A stretch of DNA of 64,000 nucleotides. It comes from Corynebacterium lujinxingii (lineage in GTDB: Bacteria > Actinomycetota > Actinomycetes > Mycobacteriales > Mycobacteriaceae). The stretch lies in contig NZ_CP061032.1 of assembly GCF_014490555.1 (NCBI RefSeq), forward strand, positions 1,054,001-1,118,000. Direction: 5' to 3'. Shown here one piece after another: positions 1 to 9,078 of this stretch; position 1 is the stretch's first letter, and each line of letters starts with the position of its first letter. Under the pieces are notes generated by a model that had not been told where the DNA came from, ran no database searches, and saw only the letters and a list, made by a program, of their open reading frames with translations. Both the position numbers and the translations under genes were made by a program.

Positions 1-1347
1 GTCCTTCTTGCGCAGCGTGACCTGGTCCACCACGTACGGGGTGTTGATGTTGTAGGTGGTGATCTTCAGCTCATCGGGGGAGACGTCGATGTTGGAGTAG
101 TCCGGGTTGTAGTCCTGACGCCAGCGCGCTGTGGAGTCGTGCGCCAGATCGTGGGCGCGCTCCTCGCGGATGTTCGGGTAGGTCGTGCCGTTTTCGTCCT
201 GGAAGTCGTAGTACTTGCCGCCGGTCGCGGTGGTGGAGGTGACGTAGAGGACCTCGTTGTCGTCCGGGATCAAAATGTCGCCGGACTTCGACGCGCCCTC
301 GGGGATGACGGCCTCTGCGCCGTTCATCAGGTGGGTGCGGGTGTAGATGTGGTCGTGGCCGCTCAACACCAGGTCGACGCCGGCTTCAGACAGCTTCGGG
401 GTGAGCGATTCGCGCAGAGCGACGACGTCGTCGTCGGTGTAGTGCGTGCCCTGAGAGAACGGGGCCTGGTGGATACCGACGATGATCCAGTCCGCCTCCG
501 CGCCTTCCTCGGCGATGGTGGTGTTAACAAACTCTGCGTGGGTGTCGATGTCCGCCTGGCTCGAACGGTTGCCGTCCAGTCCGATGAACAGCACGTTGTT
601 GTAGTTAAAGAAGTAGTTCGCGGTGTCGTCGACTTCATTGGGCAGGAAGTAGGTGTCCTGGAAGTGGCGGTCCGGCGCGTACGTTTCGTGGTTGCCCTTC
701 AACACGGCGAGGCGGTACTCGTGCAGCTTCTCCGGAGCGGTGAACTCCTCGAGCTGCTTGACCGGTGCGCCCCAGCCCTCGACCTGGTCGCCCAAGTGCA
801 TGATGAACGCGGAGTCCGGGTGCTCGCCGGTTGCGGTGTTAACTGCCTTGTTCCAGGCGGCAGACTGCTCGCTGATTTTCGCGCCGACGCCGATTTGGGC
901 GTCGGCAAGCGCAAGGAAGTTCCATGAGTCCGAGTTTTCGCCGGTGGTGAACGTGCGCGGCTCGGTGTAGCCGCGGCGCTCGCTGCCGACGCGGTAGACG
1001 TACTCTGTGGCCGGCTCGAGGCCGGTCATGGTCGCCTCGTGCGGGTAGAAGACAGCCGCGTTGTAGGGCCCGCGCGGGGATTCAACGGTGGTCACGTTGC
1101 CTGCGTCGTCGGCCGGCCAGTACTCCAGGTACTGGGTTTCGTTGGTCTTGGACTGCCACGCGAGGTTCGCCTCGGTGGCGTCCGAGCCGATGCCGAGCAC
1201 CAGGCGGCTGATCTTGGTGTTGATCGCGCCTTCTGGCGCATCCGCGGCGACGGCGGTGGTCGCGGAGCCGAACAGCGAAATGACGACCGCGGTCGCAATG
1301 GCGCCGCGGCGGACGGAATGGGAGTGGCGGGAGCACGAGACAGTCAT
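1..1347 (-). CDS. Purple acid phosphatase-like secreted metallophosphoesterase (3' end outside window)
   Basis: 449 residues are visible from an ATG at 1347; the C-terminus lies beyond base 1. An N-terminal signal peptide (basic start, hydrophobic core, cleavage near TTAVAA) predicts export. A fibronectin-like purple-acid-phosphatase N domain follows (LAWQSKTNETQYLEYWP). The calcineurin-type metallophosphoesterase domain shows the metal-ligand blocks ALADAQIG, MHLGDQVEGWG, LKGNHET, GIHQAPFSQG and LSGHDHIYTR. Members of this family hydrolyse phosphate esters outside the membrane using a dinuclear metal centre; the substrate is not known here. It is divergent from phoD, and the 136-bp intergenic region carries a Pho-box-like repeat, so phosphate-starvation control is inferred. 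Confidence 0.87.
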   Translation of the reverse strand, partial: MTVSCSRHSHSVRRGAIATAVVISLFGSATTAVAADAPEGAINTKISRLVLGIGSDATEANLAWQSKTNETQYLEYWPADDAGNVTTVESPRGPYNAAVFYPHEATMTGLEPATEYVYRVGSERRGYTEPRTFTTGENSDSWNFLALADAQIGVGAKISEQSAAWNKAVNTATGEHPDSAFIMHLGDQVEGWGAPVKQLEEFTAPEKLHEYRLAVLKGNHETYAPDRHFQDTYFLPNEVDDTANYFFNYNNVLFIGLDGNRSSQADIDTHAEFVNTTIAEEGAEADWIIVGIHQAPFSQGTHYTDDDVVALRESLTPKLSEAGVDLVLSGHDHIYTRTHLMNGAEAVIPEGASKSGDILIPDDNEVLYVTSTTATGGKYYDFQDENGTTYPNIREERAHDLAHDSTARWRQDYNPDYSNIDVSPDELKITTYNINTPYVVDQVTLRKKD

Positions 1348-1403
1348 GGTTGCCCACCTAAGTCACGCCGTTTTAACAGCCGGTTACAAGTACGAAGACA
1401 CCT

Positions 1404-1421
1404 TGGTGAATTGATGGTGAA
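1404..1421. promoter_or_regulatory. Pho-box-like direct repeat between divergent phosphatase genes
   Basis: TGGTGAA occurs at 1404-1410 and again at 1415-1421, an exact 11-bp period. OmpR-family regulators, including PhoB/PhoR-type proteins, typically bind direct repeats with this spacing. The location between two secreted phosphatase genes fits a phosphate-response operator. No binding evidence; inference only. Confidence 0.35.
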
Positions 1422-1483
1422 CTCTGGGCAACTTTGCGCTGTCCTTATTGCGTGAACCTTGGAGCTGGTTGACAGTGAGCGCT

Positions 1484-3178
1484 ATGAGCTCGAAGTCCCG
1501 TGTCAATCGTCGTGTATTCCTGCAAACCATCGCCGTGTCCGCCGCCGCAGTAGCGGTCGGCACCGGCGGGGCCTTTGCCGCCCGCCGCGGGACCGTGTCC
1601 ACCCCCGATATCCCAGTCCCGGCCGACCAGTGGAATCTGCCGTTTCTACACGGTGTGGCCTCGGGCGATCCGCTGCCGGACCGTGTGGTGCTGTGGACGC
1701 GTGTGACTCCGTCGCGCGAGGCGCTGCCAGGCTCCGGGCTTGGCGACGACACCGAGCTGGAGTGGCAGATCGACACCTCGGACACCTTCGACAACCCGAA
1801 GACCGGAACCGTGACCGCCAATGTGGAAAACGACCACACCGTCCACGTCGATGCGGATGGGCTGGAGCCGGCAACTGAGTACTTCTACCGTTTCATTGTG
1901 AAATCCGGGGAGCACGCCGGCGCCGAGTCGCTGACTGGCCGCACCCTGACGGCCCCGGCCGAGGATGCGGAGCTCGACCAGCTCAATCTCGCAATCGCGT
2001 CGTGCGCCAACTGGGAGTCCGGTTTCTTCGCCGCCTACGGGGATATGGCCCAGCGCGCACGTACGGGCGAAATCGATCACGTGGTCTTTCTCGGCGACTA
2101 CATCTACGAGTACCCGACCGGCGAGTACGCGGGCAAAAGCGGCGTGGCGCGCATGCACCACCCGGAGTGGGAGATCACCACGCTGGAGGATTACCGCCAA
2201 CGCCATGGCCGCTACCGCACCGATTTGAACCTCCAGGCCGCGCACGCCGCGTGCCCGTGGATCGTGGTGTGGGACGACCACGAGTCCGCCAACAACAGCT
2301 GGCGGGACGGCGCGGAAAACCACACCGACGGCCGCGTGGAAGGCGAGTGGAAGGAGCGTCAGGCCGCGGCGACACAGGCCTACTACGAGTGGTTGCCGGT
2401 ACGCAGGGAGGCACTGCCAGGGGACCCGGGTATCTACCGCTCGTTTACCTTCGGCACCCTGGCTCAGCTCACCATGATGGATTTGCGGTCCTTCCGTGAC
2501 GAGGAAACAACCGGGGCAAACTTTGCTAACGACGACCGCACGATGCTCGGTACCGACCAGTTCAACTGGGTGGCCAAGCAACTGCAAGAATCCAACGCGC
2601 GCTGGGATGTGCTGGGCAACTCGGTGATGGTCTCGCCGATGCGTTTTGTCACCATTCAAGACGACGAAAAGGCCAACATCGCGTCCGGCTACATCAAGGA
2701 GCGTGCGACCGGTATCGCGGTGAATTCCGACCAGTGGGACGGCTACGCCGCGGAGCGCGACCGGCTGCTCACCATGCTCGACGAGCAGGAATCGAACGCG
2801 CTGTTTCTCACCGGCGACATCCACTCGGAATGGGCGAACTCAATCGCATCCCCGTCCGGTTTCGGCGAGATTGGCTGCGAGATGGTGACCACCTCGATCT
2901 CTGCGCCGAATGTGGACGAGATTCTCACCGACGTGTTCGGCACGTATCACCCGGAGGATAACTCCACCTCGCTGCTGGTGGAAAAGACGATCCGCGACTA
3001 CAACCCGTGGGTCAACCACATCGACTTCGACGCCCACGGCTACGGCATCGCGAGCATTCACCACGACTTCGTGGATATGCTGTACTACCGCGTTTCAGAC
3101 GTGGAGGACCCGGATGCCGCAGTCAGCCTCGGCACGAAGCGTCAGTGGCGCATCGGCGAGGGGTTCGTCGAGGCATAG
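1484..3178 (+). CDS. phoD: PhoD-type alkaline phosphatase, Tat-exported
   Basis: 564 residues. The N-terminus carries a twin-arginine signal (NRRVFLQ followed by an Ala-rich hydrophobic stretch), so the enzyme should be exported folded through Tat. An N-terminal PhoD domain (FLHGVASGDPLPDRVVLWTRV) precedes the phosphatase domain with metal-ligand blocks FLGDYIYEY, VVWDDHESANN and FLTGDIHSEW. PhoD enzymes are Ca/Fe-dependent phosphodiesterases/monoesterases that release phosphate outside the cell. The ATG at 1484 was chosen. A GTG at 1475 lies 10 nt after GGAG (1461-1464) and is a real alternative; a TTG at 1448 is also in frame. It is divergent from another phosphatase. Confidence 0.92.
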   Translation: MSSKSRVNRRVFLQTIAVSAAAVAVGTGGAFAARRGTVSTPDIPVPADQWNLPFLHGVASGDPLPDRVVLWTRVTPSREALPGSGLGDDTELEWQIDTSDTFDNPKTGTVTANVENDHTVHVDADGLEPATEYFYRFIVKSGEHAGAESLTGRTLTAPAEDAELDQLNLAIASCANWESGFFAAYGDMAQRARTGEIDHVVFLGDYIYEYPTGEYAGKSGVARMHHPEWEITTLEDYRQRHGRYRTDLNLQAAHAACPWIVVWDDHESANNSWRDGAENHTDGRVEGEWKERQAAATQAYYEWLPVRREALPGDPGIYRSFTFGTLAQLTMMDLRSFRDEETTGANFANDDRTMLGTDQFNWVAKQLQESNARWDVLGNSVMVSPMRFVTIQDDEKANIASGYIKERATGIAVNSDQWDGYAAERDRLLTMLDEQESNALFLTGDIHSEWANSIASPSGFGEIGCEMVTTSISAPNVDEILTDVFGTYHPEDNSTSLLVEKTIRDYNPWVNHIDFDAHGYGIASIHHDFVDMLYYRVSDVEDPDAAVSLGTKRQWRIGEGFVEA

Positions 3179-3179
3179 G

Positions 3180-3266
3180 CTGCCTATCGACGACGGCCGC
3201 GACATCTGGGTGGGCGGGCAGGTCACCGCGCCCGTGCGCGGCACCATCGACCTTTGGGCGCGCTAG
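3180..3266 (+). pseudogene. C-terminal remnant of a PhzF-like protein
   Basis: Directly after the phoD stop, in another frame, the DNA encodes LPIDDGRDIWVGGQVTAPV followed by RGTIDLWAR and a stop at 3264-3266. This resembles the C-terminal strand-turn-strand of PhzF-family isomerases (VWVGG ... V.RG.L.L). No upstream part of such a gene is present. Most likely a deletion scar left at the boundary with the Pip block. Family assignment is from pattern memory only. Confidence 0.4.
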
Positions 3267-5452
3267 GTCATCATCACCTTGGTCTGGGCGACCGCGTCGT
3301 CCATGCGACCGATCGCGTGGCGCAGCCGGTGGCGCAGCCAGAGGCCGAGGAAGAGGAAAGGCGGCACGAAGAGAACGAGGATGCCGAGTGCTTGCCAGTA
3401 GTCCCAGCCGTAGGTGCCGAAGACCGCGGCGCGCATAGCGCGGATCGAGTGGGTCGCGGGCAGCCAGGGGCTGATCGCCTGCGTCCAGCCCGGCAGCAGC
3501 TGTAGCGGGTAGGCGCCGCCCGCCGCCGAGACCTGGAGCACCAGGATGAGCACGCCCACGGCCTTGCCGGCGTTGCTCAGGGAGAGCACCAGCGTGTAGC
3601 AGATCAGGTGGAAGACCAGGCTAGAGACCCACCCCGCCATGAAGAGGAGGAAGGGGTGCGCGGGCTCGATGCCCACGTAGATGATGAGCCCCCCCATGAG
3701 GAGTGTGGATTGGGCCAGGCCGGTGATCACGAACGTCAGGTAGCGGCCGAAGTACTTCTGGCCCGCGGTGAGGCGGTCGGGATCGACCACGTTCTGTTCG
3801 ATGGAGCGGTCGTCCATGCGCACGGCCACCGACGTCAACAGGGCGCCCACCCACAGGGCGAGCACGGTGTAGAGCGGGGCCATGCCGGCGCCGAAGCTGA
3901 CGCGGGGGAAGACCGCCTTGCGCTCCACCTTGATTGGGTCGACGAGGGCGTCGGCGAGCACTTCCGGGTGGCTGGAGACGAGGTCGGCCAGCTTCGTCAG
4001 GTCCCCGCTCGAGCGCGCTTGCGCGATCGACTGCTGCGCCTCCTGCATCCTCGCCGCGTTGGCGCGCAGGGATTCCGCCGTGTCGCGCAGTTCCGAACCG
4101 GAGGCTGCGAGGGTGTCGCGCAGCGAGCCGGGCCGGTTGGCCAGGGCAGAGGAGACGCCGTCCATGTCCGAGCGGGCCTTGTCGACGTTCGCCCGGACGT
4201 TGTCCAGCGAGCCCGACAGCGCCTCGAGGCGCGGGCGGATCCCGGTGTCGTAGGAATTCTTGGCCGAGTCCATCGCCTCGCGGGCCCGGGCGATCGAGTC
4301 CTCGATCTCCTGCCGGTCCGCGTTCTTCCCGTCCCTGCCGCCCTGCCCGCCGGTGAGGTGCGCGGCGGCGTCGTTGAGTCGGTCGCGCACGGCCGTCTGG
4401 CGGGCGATGGCGTCGTTGAGGTCGCCGACCACCGCGCGCACCCCCGGCTGGGCGTCGGGGGGAAGCGCCGGGGCGACCTGCCCGTTGATGGTGTCGCGCA
4501 GGGCCGTGTACTGCTTCACCTGGACATCCACGCGCGCGGCGATGTCCGTCAGGCTCGCGGCGGTGGCCTGGGAGGTGGCGGAGGAGTCCGCCAGCAGCTG
4601 GTCGACGCGGTCGCTTACGGCGGCGAAGCTTACCGACGTCGCCCCCAGCGCCGCCGCAAGCGCCGCGCCGTCGCCGCTGAGGCCCGCCCCGGTGACCCCG
4701 AGGTCGACGGGGCGGACCTGCCCGAGGGAGTCGCCCAGCGCCCCGGAGATCCGCTCGGCGCTGTCGACGAGCGGCACGCTCGACTCTGTGAGCGAGGCGA
4801 GCGCGTCGACGGTGCTAGCGCTGGAGAGCAGCTGGTCGCGGGCGCTGGCGGTGCGCGTCTCGATGGAGTCGAGCGCCTGCTTGGTCTCCGCCTCGTTGAA
4901 GAAGTCCGAGGCCGTCTCGATCAGCCCGAAGGACACCTCGGAGAGGGCCCTGGTGAACGACGCGCTGATCTGGGCGCTGACACCCTGAGTGCCGTTGGAA
5001 ACGAGCAGCGGGGAGATGGGGTTCTTCTTCTCGTTGACGTAGAGGTCGATCCGGCTGGGTTTGGCGTTGCCGGCGTAGAAGGTGAACATGTCGTCGCTCA
5101 GCGTGGGCGGCAGGACGATGGCGGCGTAGTACTCACCGGACTTCGCGCCCTCGATGGCGTCGTCGACGTCGGTGATGACCCAGTCCATCGAGTCGTCGCG
5201 GTAGAGCTGGGAGAGGACCATGTCGCCGACGTTGACGGCCAGCGGGGTGAGATCGCTCGTGTGGCCGCGGTCGGTGCTGGCCACCGCCACCTCGAGGCGC
5301 TCGGTGTTGCCGAATGGGTCCCACGTGGCCAGCACGTTGAACCAGGCGAAGAGGCAGGGGATGACGATCAGGCCGACCATGACGATGCCCGCCATGACGT
5401 TGGTGTAGAGCCGGCGCAGGTCGTTGTAGGCGATGGAGAAGACGGTTCTCAC
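3263..5452 (-). CDS. YhgE/Pip-family membrane protein (ABC-2-like)
   Basis: 729 residues. One N-terminal transmembrane helix (MAGIVMVGLIVIPCLFAWFNV) is followed by a conserved extracytoplasmic domain (TDRGHTSDL, GEYYAAIVLPP, FYAGNAKPSRIDLYVNEKKNPI). A long Ala/Ser/Asp-rich, probably helical stalk comes next, then about five C-terminal membrane segments of ABC-2 permease type. This is the Pip (phage infection protein)/YhgE layout; family members are linked to phage adsorption and to membrane or ESX-type export, but no function is proven here. The start GTG at 5452 overlaps the stop of the upstream paralogue (GTGA), indicating translational coupling. Confidence 0.85.
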   Translation of the reverse strand: MRTVFSIAYNDLRRLYTNVMAGIVMVGLIVIPCLFAWFNVLATWDPFGNTERLEVAVASTDRGHTSDLTPLAVNVGDMVLSQLYRDDSMDWVITDVDDAIEGAKSGEYYAAIVLPPTLSDDMFTFYAGNAKPSRIDLYVNEKKNPISPLLVSNGTQGVSAQISASFTRALSEVSFGLIETASDFFNEAETKQALDSIETRTASARDQLLSSASTVDALASLTESSVPLVDSAERISGALGDSLGQVRPVDLGVTGAGLSGDGAALAAALGATSVSFAAVSDRVDQLLADSSATSQATAASLTDIAARVDVQVKQYTALRDTINGQVAPALPPDAQPGVRAVVGDLNDAIARQTAVRDRLNDAAAHLTGGQGGRDGKNADRQEIEDSIARAREAMDSAKNSYDTGIRPRLEALSGSLDNVRANVDKARSDMDGVSSALANRPGSLRDTLAASGSELRDTAESLRANAARMQEAQQSIAQARSSGDLTKLADLVSSHPEVLADALVDPIKVERKAVFPRVSFGAGMAPLYTVLALWVGALLTSVAVRMDDRSIEQNVVDPDRLTAGQKYFGRYLTFVITGLAQSTLLMGGLIIYVGIEPAHPFLLFMAGWVSSLVFHLICYTLVLSLSNAGKAVGVLILVLQVSAAGGAYPLQLLPGWTQAISPWLPATHSIRAMRAAVFGTYGWDYWQALGILVLFVPPFLFLGLWLRHRLRHAIGRMDDAVAQTKVMMT

Positions 5453-8040
5453 TTGGCGCCCTCGCTTTCGGCGTCCCCGGGCCCGATGGGGACGCTGGTG
5501 CCAGCGGAGTCGTGGCGGTGTATTACGGCCTCGCGCAGCTCGGTGTCGCCGAGGCGCAAGACCTGTTCGGCATCGACGAGGCTCTGGGTGAAGTACTCCA
5601 CCGCGCCGAGGTAGAGGATGACCAGCAGCGACCAGCCGACAACGATGGCGAGCATGATCGTCTTGTCGGTGGGCAGGAGCGTGGTGAGCAGGGTGATGAT
5701 GGCGATGCCGACAACGCCCGCGCCGATCCCGCCGAAGATAAGGGTGCGGTAGTTCTCCCGCAGCATCCGCGCCCGCTTCTCGACGCCCCCGCGGAACTCA
5801 TCCCGATCCGACAGAGCGGCCATGATGTCGGACGCGCGGTAGGGCGAGCCCATGACCTCCACCTTCTCGCTGGTGATGAGGTTGGTGCGCGCGAGTTGGC
5901 GGTTGAACAGGAGGTTGGCGTGCGAGGACGTGAGCCGGAACAGCCAGCCCAGGGCGAAGGCCGCGGCGGACATGGCGAGAAGCGCCGCCATGAAGCGGAG
6001 GTAGTGGTGGCCGTAGAACCCAGCGACGGTCTCGCGCATCGCGTCGATGCCGTAGCGGAAGGGGAGGAAGGGGTAGACGTGGCGGAAGAAGGCGGGCATG
6101 AGCTCGATGGGGTAGAGGCCCGACGCGCCCGGGATCTGGATGACGACGAGGAAGACGGCGATGCCGCGGCCGATGTGGCCGAGCACGGAGACGATGGTGT
6201 AGATGATCCCCGTGTAGGCGACCCCGATGGCGATCGCGGTGGCGAGGAAGGCCGCGACGGACTGCATCTGCACCCCGAAGGCCACGTTGCCGAGCGTCAC
6301 CACGACGGCCTGGAGCACCGAGAGCGTGGCGAAGAGGAGGAAGCGGCCGAGGTAAGCCTGGCCGACGGTGAGGCGGCGGAAGCCCTCGGTGTCGACCTCG
6401 ACGCGGAAGATGATCGTCAGCACGAACGCGCCGATCCACAGGGCCAGGTTAGTGAAGAAGGAGGCCATGGAGCTGCCGTAGTTCTCCGTGGGGAAGACGG
6501 CCTGCTGCTCGACGGTGACGGGAGAGGAGATGTACTCGCCGATCTTCGCGGAGTTGAGGTTCGTGACAGTGTTGAGGGCCTCCGAGTCGGAGGTGGCCAG
6601 GAGGGCGTTGATGTCGGACTGGGCGGAGCGGGCGCCGTCGGCAAGCGTGCCGAGGTTGCCCGAGACCTCGTCGAGGATGCCGAGGCTCGCCGTGAGCTGG
6701 TTCTCCACCCCGGCGAGCAGGGAGGTCGTTTCCTCGCGCAGGGCACGCTGGCTGCTCAGCGCGCCGCGCACGGAGGCGACGCTGCCGGAGGCCTGCGCGA
6801 GCGAGGCGTTGATCGCGGGCACGGACTCGCCGAGCTGCGTGCTCGCGTCGCGCGCTGCGGCGTTGGAGTCGGCGGTCGCGGCCTCGAGGGAGTCGCCGAG
6901 CTCGCCTATCGACGCCAGCGCGGCGCCCGCGCTGCGGTCCACGTTGTTCAGGCCGTCGAGGACGGCGCGGGAGGCGGCGGTACGCTCCTCCAGCGCGCTG
7001 ACCGCGGCGTCGAGCTGAGCGCGGACCTCGGGCGATAGGGCCGCCCCGGCCGAGATGGCGCGCAGCTGCGCGGCGGCGGATTCGCCCTGCTTAACCACGC
7101 CGTCGACCTCGCCGACGGCGGAGCGCACCCGCCCCTGGGCGGTGCCGAGCTGGTCCGTCGCCTCCGCGATGGAGGCGTTGGCGGAGGCGGCGCCGAGGCT
7201 GAGCGCGTTGGTGGACTCGACGAGCGCGGTCGACGTGTCGGCGCTGAAACCGGCGGAGGACTTCTGCAGCTCGGCGATGATCCCCTCGGCCTCGCCGAGG
7301 GAGGAGTCCACGGACCCGAGGGTGTCGTCGACGGAACCGACGAGGGTGTTCAGCTCGGCGACGACCGGGCGCGCCCCGCTGATGCTCTGCTTCATCGTGG
7401 CCACCCGCCCCTGGGCGGCGTCGAGGTCGGCGGCGATCTGGCCGAAGCTCCCGGAGGCCTTGCCTCGGGCCTCCTCGGCGTTATCGCGCGACGCGAACCC
7501 CGTGTTGCGCAGCTCGGTCGCCGCGGCCTCGCCGACCTTCTTCTTGAAGGCCTCGGACACGGCCGTGTCGACGGCGGAGGCGCCGGCGTCGGTGATCGAG
7601 GGGGCGACGCCGTTGCTCTTCTCGTTGACGTAATACTCCAGCACCGGCTGCGTGTAGGTGCCGCTGACCAGGCTCAGCAGGTCCTCGCTGAACTCGGGCG
7701 GGATGAGGAACATGGCGTAGTAGTCGCCGCGCATGAGCCCGTCGCGGGCCTCGTCCTCGGGGAGGAACACCCACCCGATCTTGTCGTTGCCCTTGAGCTG
7801 CTCGGTGATCTGCTCGCCGACGTCGACCTCGCCGACGCGCTCGGCGGAGGCGCCGCGGTCGTTGTTGACCACCGCGATGCGGATGTTCTGGGTGTGGGCG
7901 TAGGGATCCCAGAAGGCGTTGATGTTGAACCACGCGTAAAGCGCGGGGGTGATGAGCACGCCGACGATGATGATGAAGGCCCGGGGAACGCGCAGCAGGC
8001 GACGAATGTCCCGTCCAAGAATCTGCCCGCTCTTTCTCAC
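5449..8040 (-). CDS. YhgE/Pip-family membrane protein (larger paralogue)
   Basis: 863 residues from a GTG at 8040. Same plan as the downstream gene: N-terminal helix (RAFIIIVGVLITPALYAWFN), conserved domain (VNNDRGASAERVGEVDVG, GDYYAMFLIPPEFSEDL, VLEYYVNEKSNGVAPSITD), a roughly 400-residue low-complexity helical stalk rich in Ala, Ser, Asp and Gly, then ABC-2-like membrane helices and an extra cytoplasmic C-terminal segment with two more helices. Paired Pip paralogues are common in corynebacteria and may form a heteromer. The base composition is higher in GC than the leu and rec regions. It is divergent from the SbnA-like remnant across only 26 bp. Confidence 0.86.
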   Translation of the reverse strand: MRKSGQILGRDIRRLLRVPRAFIIIVGVLITPALYAWFNINAFWDPYAHTQNIRIAVVNNDRGASAERVGEVDVGEQITEQLKGNDKIGWVFLPEDEARDGLMRGDYYAMFLIPPEFSEDLLSLVSGTYTQPVLEYYVNEKSNGVAPSITDAGASAVDTAVSEAFKKKVGEAAATELRNTGFASRDNAEEARGKASGSFGQIAADLDAAQGRVATMKQSISGARPVVAELNTLVGSVDDTLGSVDSSLGEAEGIIAELQKSSAGFSADTSTALVESTNALSLGAASANASIAEATDQLGTAQGRVRSAVGEVDGVVKQGESAAAQLRAISAGAALSPEVRAQLDAAVSALEERTAASRAVLDGLNNVDRSAGAALASIGELGDSLEAATADSNAAARDASTQLGESVPAINASLAQASGSVASVRGALSSQRALREETTSLLAGVENQLTASLGILDEVSGNLGTLADGARSAQSDINALLATSDSEALNTVTNLNSAKIGEYISSPVTVEQQAVFPTENYGSSMASFFTNLALWIGAFVLTIIFRVEVDTEGFRRLTVGQAYLGRFLLFATLSVLQAVVVTLGNVAFGVQMQSVAAFLATAIAIGVAYTGIIYTIVSVLGHIGRGIAVFLVVIQIPGASGLYPIELMPAFFRHVYPFLPFRYGIDAMRETVAGFYGHHYLRFMAALLAMSAAAFALGWLFRLTSSHANLLFNRQLARTNLITSEKVEVMGSPYRASDIMAALSDRDEFRGGVEKRARMLRENYRTLIFGGIGAGVVGIAIITLLTTLLPTDKTIMLAIVVGWSLLVILYLGAVEYFTQSLVDAEQVLRLGDTELREAVIHRHDSAGTSVPIGPGDAESEGAK

Positions 8041-8066
8041 GTGGCGAGCGTACCCTCGAATGGAGC

Positions 8067-8640
8067 GTGAGGCGAAACGCCCCGCGGCGGCCCCGCCGGC
8101 CCGAAACGCATAAGCTGGCGTCCAAGCTCTCCGAATTATCCCCGGGCCTGCTCGCCGCCGTTGGTGGCACGCCCCTCGTTTCCCTTCCCGAGCTCGGCGG
8201 CGGGAACGCCCGGGTCTGGGCCAAACTCGAGTCCTTCAACCCCGGCGGCAGCGCCAAGGATCGCACAGCCCGCGCCCTCGTCGCCGACGCCCTCGAGCGC
8301 GGCGTGCTCGGCCCGGGCAGCGTCGTTGTGGAGTCGAGCTCCGGAAACCTGGGCGTGGCTCTGGCCCGCGAGGCGGCCGTCGGCGGGTGGGAGTTCCACT
8401 GCGTCGTCGACCCGCGCACCAACCAGGCCACGCTCGCCCACATGCGCGCCCTCGGCGCGCACATCCACCCGGTCGAGGAGCCCGACCCTGAGACGGGGAA
8501 CTGGCTCACCGCGCGACGCGCGCTGGTGGGGCGCCTCGTCGACGAGCTCGGGGGGCTCAACCTCGACCAGTACTCCAACCGCGCGGCCTTCCGCGCCCAC
8601 AGCGAGGGGACGAGGCGCGAGATCGTCGAGCAGCTCGGCG
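8067..8640 (+). pseudogene. Truncated SbnA-like PLP enzyme (cysteine synthase fold)
   Basis: About 190 residues of a cysteine-synthase/SbnA-type fold are intact: the PLP-lysine block NPGGSAKDRTA, the substrate/PLP-phosphate block ESSSGNLGVALA, and later QYSNRAAFRAHSEGT. After EQLG (about 8640) the similarity stops and the frame reads into nonsense, while another frame picks up the tail of an unrelated FAD/NAD(P)-binding protein. Complete family members are about 320 residues, so the C-terminal PLP-binding half is gone. SbnA makes an amino-acid precursor of 2,3-diaminopropionate in siderophore pathways; this copy should be inactive. The start GTG at 8067 is uncertain. Confidence 0.65.
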
Positions 8641-8641
8641 C

Positions 8642-9078
8642 TTCGGCAGGCTCACCCGCACCCTCGAGCGCGTCGCCTTCGGCCCTCCCGCCGATACTGC
8701 CAGGGAAGTGCTCGCCCTCATCGACTCCGGGCGCATCCGCACGGACCTGCTCGGGCGCGGGGACGAGGACCTAGCGCAGCTCGCCCGCGAGGTCGGCGCC
8801 TCCGCCGTCATCGACGCCGTCAATGCCCCGCCCGGCCTCGTCGAGGGCACCCTCGAGGCGGAGCTGGTGCGCTGCGGCATCGGCCGGGAGCACCCAGAGA
8901 CCGGCTCGCTCATGGTCGAGCGCGACGGCACCCTCGCGGGCCAGCGCCACATCGCCGCCGCAGGCAGAGTGAGCGAGGGGTGGATCCTCGGGCATGACAC
9001 GCTGCGCCGCGGCGAGCACGAGGTCATCCCCGCGTGGGCGCGTCGCGTAACACGTGCCGCGCTCGCCGACCCGGAGCG
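8642..9078 (+). pseudogene. C-terminal relic of an FAD/NAD(P)-binding protein
   Basis: In the frame of the following Y4yA-type gene, the translation from FGRLTRTLERVAFGPPADTA to about VTRAALADPER looks like the end of a bacterial FAD/NAD(P)-binding protein of unknown substrate. Supporting blocks are ALIDSGRIRTDLL, AVIDAVNAPPGLVEGTLEAE, ETGSLMVERDGTL and GWILGHDTLRRGEHEVIPAW. The nucleotide-binding N-terminus is missing. An internal deletion near 8640 seems to have joined the front of the SbnA-like gene to the back of this one, because such genes often neighbour each other and Y4yA. Assigned by pattern only. Confidence 0.5.

Noticed and set aside
1646..2824. Long antisense open frames, such as those opposite phoD, leuC, recG, polA and rpsA
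   Set aside because: They mirror real genes in GC-rich DNA and contain no recognisable motifs, while the sense strands carry complete conserved proteins.
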